A stretch of DNA of 35,509 nt from the NCBI GenBank assembly GCA_903938575.1, contig CAJADV010000208.1, positions 1 through 35,509 of the forward strand, read 5' to 3'. The notes beneath the pieces are model-generated. The model was not told the origin of the DNA, ran no database searches, and saw nothing but the letters and a program-made list of their open reading frames with translations. A program made the position numbers and the translations under genes. This document shows positions 32,300-35,509 of the stretch, piece by piece (within the stretch, counting starts at the first letter, position 1; every line of letters starts with the position of its first letter). The stretch is from an uncultured Gammaproteobacteria bacterium. Its GTDB lineage: Bacteria; Pseudomonadota; Gammaproteobacteria; Pseudomonadales; UBA5518.

Positions 32300-32303
<4 letters not shown>
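31797..32303 (+). CDS. purE: N5-carboxyaminoimidazole ribonucleotide mutase
   Basis: Class I PurE (168 aa; E. coli 169) converting N5-CAIR to CAIR in purine synthesis. [10 protein letters not shown] (10-19) and SAHRTP (39-44, with the conserved His41) form the active site; [14 protein letters not shown] and [16 protein letters not shown] follow. Start uncertain: ATG 31797 fits the family, a GTG three codons earlier is possible, and neither has a strong ribosome site. No purK follows; tsaC starts in a 4-nt overlap. PurK, needed to make the substrate, must be elsewhere. Confidence 0.95.
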
Positions 32304-33828
<1,525 letters not shown>

Positions 33829-33835
33829 GCCGGCC

Positions 33836-35134
33836 ATGACAGACCGTTATGCCGTGACGGGCAACCCGGTGGCGCATTCGCGCTCTCCCTTCATCCATGC
33901 TGCCTTCGCGCGGCAGACGGGTCAGGACCTCGAATACCGGCGCATGCTGGTGCCCCTGAAAGGCTTTGACGCCGCGGTCGCCGACTTCTTCAAAAGCGGC
34001 GGCAAGGGGTTGAACGTCACGGTCCCGTTCAAGCTCGAGGCGCACGCCTTGGCCACCCGTCTGACGCTGCGGGCCGCTGCGGCTGGCGCGGTGAATACCC
34101 TGGCACTGCAGCCGGATGGCGATGTGCTGGGTGACAACACGGACGGTGCCGGGTTGGTGCGCGATCTGTGTGACAACCTCGGCTGGACAATAAAGGATGC
34201 TCGGGTGCTGCTCATTGGTGCCGGTGGCGCAGCGCGGGGGGTGCTTGGACCCTTGCTCGCGGCGCGACCCGCGAAGCTGGTGGTGATGAATCGCACCGCA
34301 GCCCGAGCCATCGAGCTGGCTCGCCTCTTCGGGAGCGCGGGCCCCGTTGAAGGTGGCGGCCCCGAGGTTCTGGAGGGTGCGAGCTTCGACCTCGTCATCA
34401 ACGCAAGCAGCGCCGGCCTCTCCGGCGAACCCCCGGTCTTGCCCGATGGCCTGATTACTGCCGCCACCGTCTGTTACGACATGATCTACGGCAACGAGCC
34501 CACCCCTTTCCTGCGGGCTGCTTCCGCCCGGGGTGCGGTGCGGTTGGCCGATGGCCTTGGCATGTTGGTCGAGCAGGCCGCCGAATCTTTTTATCTGTGG
34601 CGCGGTATCCGGCCAGACACCGCGGCGGTAATCGCAGGGCTACGCCACGCTTACAGCATCCGGCCTGCGCGCGGGCTGACCGACATGCAGGCTGCGGCGC
34701 GCCTTTTTCGCGAGTACCAGGCTTGGCTCGGCGTCGACCTCTGCTTTCAGGGTTTCGAGGAGGAGCTCGCCGCGCTCCCGGGATCCTATGCGCCTCCCGC
34801 CGGGGAACTCCTGCTGGCGGAGGCAGGCCATGAGCTGCTGGGCTGCGTGGCACTGCGCCCGCTCGCGGCCGGCATCTGCGAAATGAAGCGACTCTACGTG
34901 CCGGCTGCCTGGCGTGGTGCCGGGCTGGGGCGCTCCCTCGCGCGCGCCATCATTGCCGCGGCCCGCAGCGCGGGCTATGCCCGGATGCGACTCGACACCC
35001 TGGACCGGCTTCGCGAGGCGAACACGCTCTATCGCGATCTCGGATTCCGTCCCTGCGCTCCCTATAACGACAACCCTCTGGAGGGTGTCGTCTACTGGGA
35101 GTTGGATCTGCATGCCCCGGAGCCTGCTGCATGA
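33836..35134 (+). CDS. aroE: fused shikimate dehydrogenase - GNAT acetyltransferase
   Basis: One uninterrupted 432-codon frame. Residues 1 to about 272 are AroE (E. coli 272 aa): SRSP (15-18), catalytic Lys66 in NVTVPFK, Asp103 in DNTDGAG, NADP-binding GAGGAA (128-133) with NRT (152-154), and EQAAESFYLWRG near the end. Residues about 283-425 form a complete GNAT fold: LFREYQAWLGVDLCF, then CEMKRLYVPAAWRGAGLGRS with the acetyl-CoA-binding RGAGLG (360-365), and LYRDLGF (398-404). AroE reduces 3-dehydroshikimate; the GNAT substrate is unknown. ATG is 7 nt after hemF; the stop overlaps the next gene (ATGA). The fusion is unusual; a missed stop or frameshift in assembly should be excluded. Confidence 0.95.
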   Translation: MTDRYAVTGNPVAHSRSPFIHAAFARQTGQDLEYRRMLVPLKGFDAAVADFFKSGGKGLNVTVPFKLEAHALATRLTLRAAAAGAVNTLALQPDGDVLGDNTDGAGLVRDLCDNLGWTIKDARVLLIGAGGAARGVLGPLLAARPAKLVVMNRTAARAIELARLFGSAGPVEGGGPEVLEGASFDLVINASSAGLSGEPPVLPDGLITAATVCYDMIYGNEPTPFLRAASARGAVRLADGLGMLVEQAAESFYLWRGIRPDTAAVIAGLRHAYSIRPARGLTDMQAAARLFREYQAWLGVDLCFQGFEEELAALPGSYAPPAGELLLAEAGHELLGCVALRPLAAGICEMKRLYVPAAWRGAGLGRSLARAIIAAARSAGYARMRLDTLDRLREANTLYRDLGFRPCAPYNDNPLEGVVYWELDLHAPEPAA

Positions 35135-35364
35135 CCGTACTACGACGATTTATTGCCGGCGCCCGGTGCCCGCGTTGCGAGGCGCTCGACACGCTTGCTC
35201 TCGCCGAGCGCGATGGCCAGCGGATCTGCGAATGCGTTGACTGCGGTTTTTCGGACGCGCAGGACCGTGCCGCGGGCGATGCCACCGACCCGCGCAATCG
35301 CGGGCTCGGCGAGCCCGCCGCCGCCACCGGGATCATCCGTATCATCGACCCGCGCAGCGACTGA
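35131..35364 (+). CDS. small zinc-ribbon-like protein, YheV family
   Basis: 77-aa protein of the YheV/DUF2387 kind. It opens MTVLRRFIAGARCPRCEALD, sharing the RFIAGA-CP-C pattern of E. coli YheV. Two Cys pairs, C13/C16 and C35/C38 (with C33 nearby), form a likely zinc ribbon in the first 40 residues. The C-terminal half is low in conservation, Ala/Gly/Asp-rich, ending IIRIIDPRSD. Start overlaps the aroE stop by 4 nt, so it is coupled to the fusion gene. Molecular function unknown. Confidence 0.85.
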   Translation: MTVLRRFIAGARCPRCEALDTLALAERDGQRICECVDCGFSDAQDRAAGDATDPRNRGLGEPAAATGIIRIIDPRSD

Positions 35365-35439
35365 TCCGGAGCCACGCAGCGCGAGTACCTGCCGCAACTG
35401 AACAGTGCCCTTGATGAGGTCGCGCACTGTGGGAAGCGT

Positions 35440-35448
35440 TGTTATACT
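35440..35448 (+). promoter_or_regulatory. extended -10 promoter leading out of the window
   Basis: TGTTATACT, matching an extended -10 (TGnTATAAT-like), 76 nt after the YheV-family gene stop. No -35 at normal spacing: the nearest TTGATG (35411-35416) is 26 bp away. It may drive a gene beyond the right edge; the remaining 60 bp contain no start codon with a clear frame. Confidence 0.4.
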
Positions 35449-35509
35449 TCGCGCGCTTCGTTGCGCCAGCAGCGAGAGTTGTGCACCCCGCCGCGGGAAG
35501 CGGTGTCAA

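Overview
The window is the replication-origin neighbourhood of a GC-rich (by eye; not counted) gammaproteobacterial chromosome. Gene content and order closely follow the Pseudomonas-type origin region: the F1Fo ATP synthase operon, parB-parA, rsmG-mnmG, mnmE-yidC-yidD-rnpA-rpmH, then dnaA-dnaN-recF-gyrB, plsC-(gmhB)-glyS-glyQ, rsmB-fmt-def, a LysM protein gene, dprA, tsaC, hemF and aroE. The genus cannot be read from the sequence. The candidate origin has no GATC sites, so Dam/SeqA control of the enterobacterial kind is unlikely there, and a non-enteric, Pseudomonas- or Cellvibrionales-like lineage fits best (inference).

Layout. Positions 72-7114 (minus) hold atpI-B-E-F-H-A-G-D-C behind a good sigma70-type promoter at 7170-7199. 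Positions 7217-11500 (minus) hold mnmG, rsmG, parA and parB, with 4-nt stop/start overlaps at mnmG/rsmG (GTGA) and rsmG/parA (TTGA). Positions 11872-15778 (minus) hold rpmH, rnpA, yidD, yidC and mnmE. The 623-bp gap 15779-16401 is the likely oriC: two perfect DnaA boxes, three near matches, an AT-rich tract, and divergent candidate promoters for rpmH and dnaA. Positions 16402-22497 (plus) hold dnaA, dnaN, recF and gyrB. Two identical perfect 16-bp palindromes inside recF match the parS site of the ParA/ParB system encoded 8-12 kb away. Positions 22501-29318 (minus) run def, fmt, rsmB, glyQ, glyS, a gutted gmhB and plsC. Positions 29505-35364 (plus) hold the LysM protein gene, dprA, purE, tsaC, hemF, an aroE fused to an acetyltransferase, and a small zinc-ribbon protein gene.

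How it works together: the centre is the machinery for starting and segregating the chromosome (DnaA, DnaN, RecF, GyrB, oriC, parS, ParA/ParB). It is flanked by translation and membrane-biogenesis housekeeping (RnpA, L34, YidC, MnmE/MnmG, RsmG, Def, Fmt, RsmB, GlyRS, TsaC) and by energy metabolism.

Most of the window is conserved core genome. I see no CRISPR array, insertion sequence, prophage, tRNA or rRNA, and no evidence of a new multi-gene system. The unusual items are: (1) a single-ORF fusion of shikimate dehydrogenase with a GNAT acetyltransferase; (2) an internally deleted gmhB of 66 codons with altered catalytic residues, still coupled to its neighbours; (3) the parS pair inside recF; (4) an ori-like spacer upstream of mnmG, the position that oriC occupies in E. 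coli; (5) a lone purE without purK; and (6) tight junctions, namely a 73-nt rnpA/yidD overlap and a 3-bp gap between convergent gyrB and plsC.
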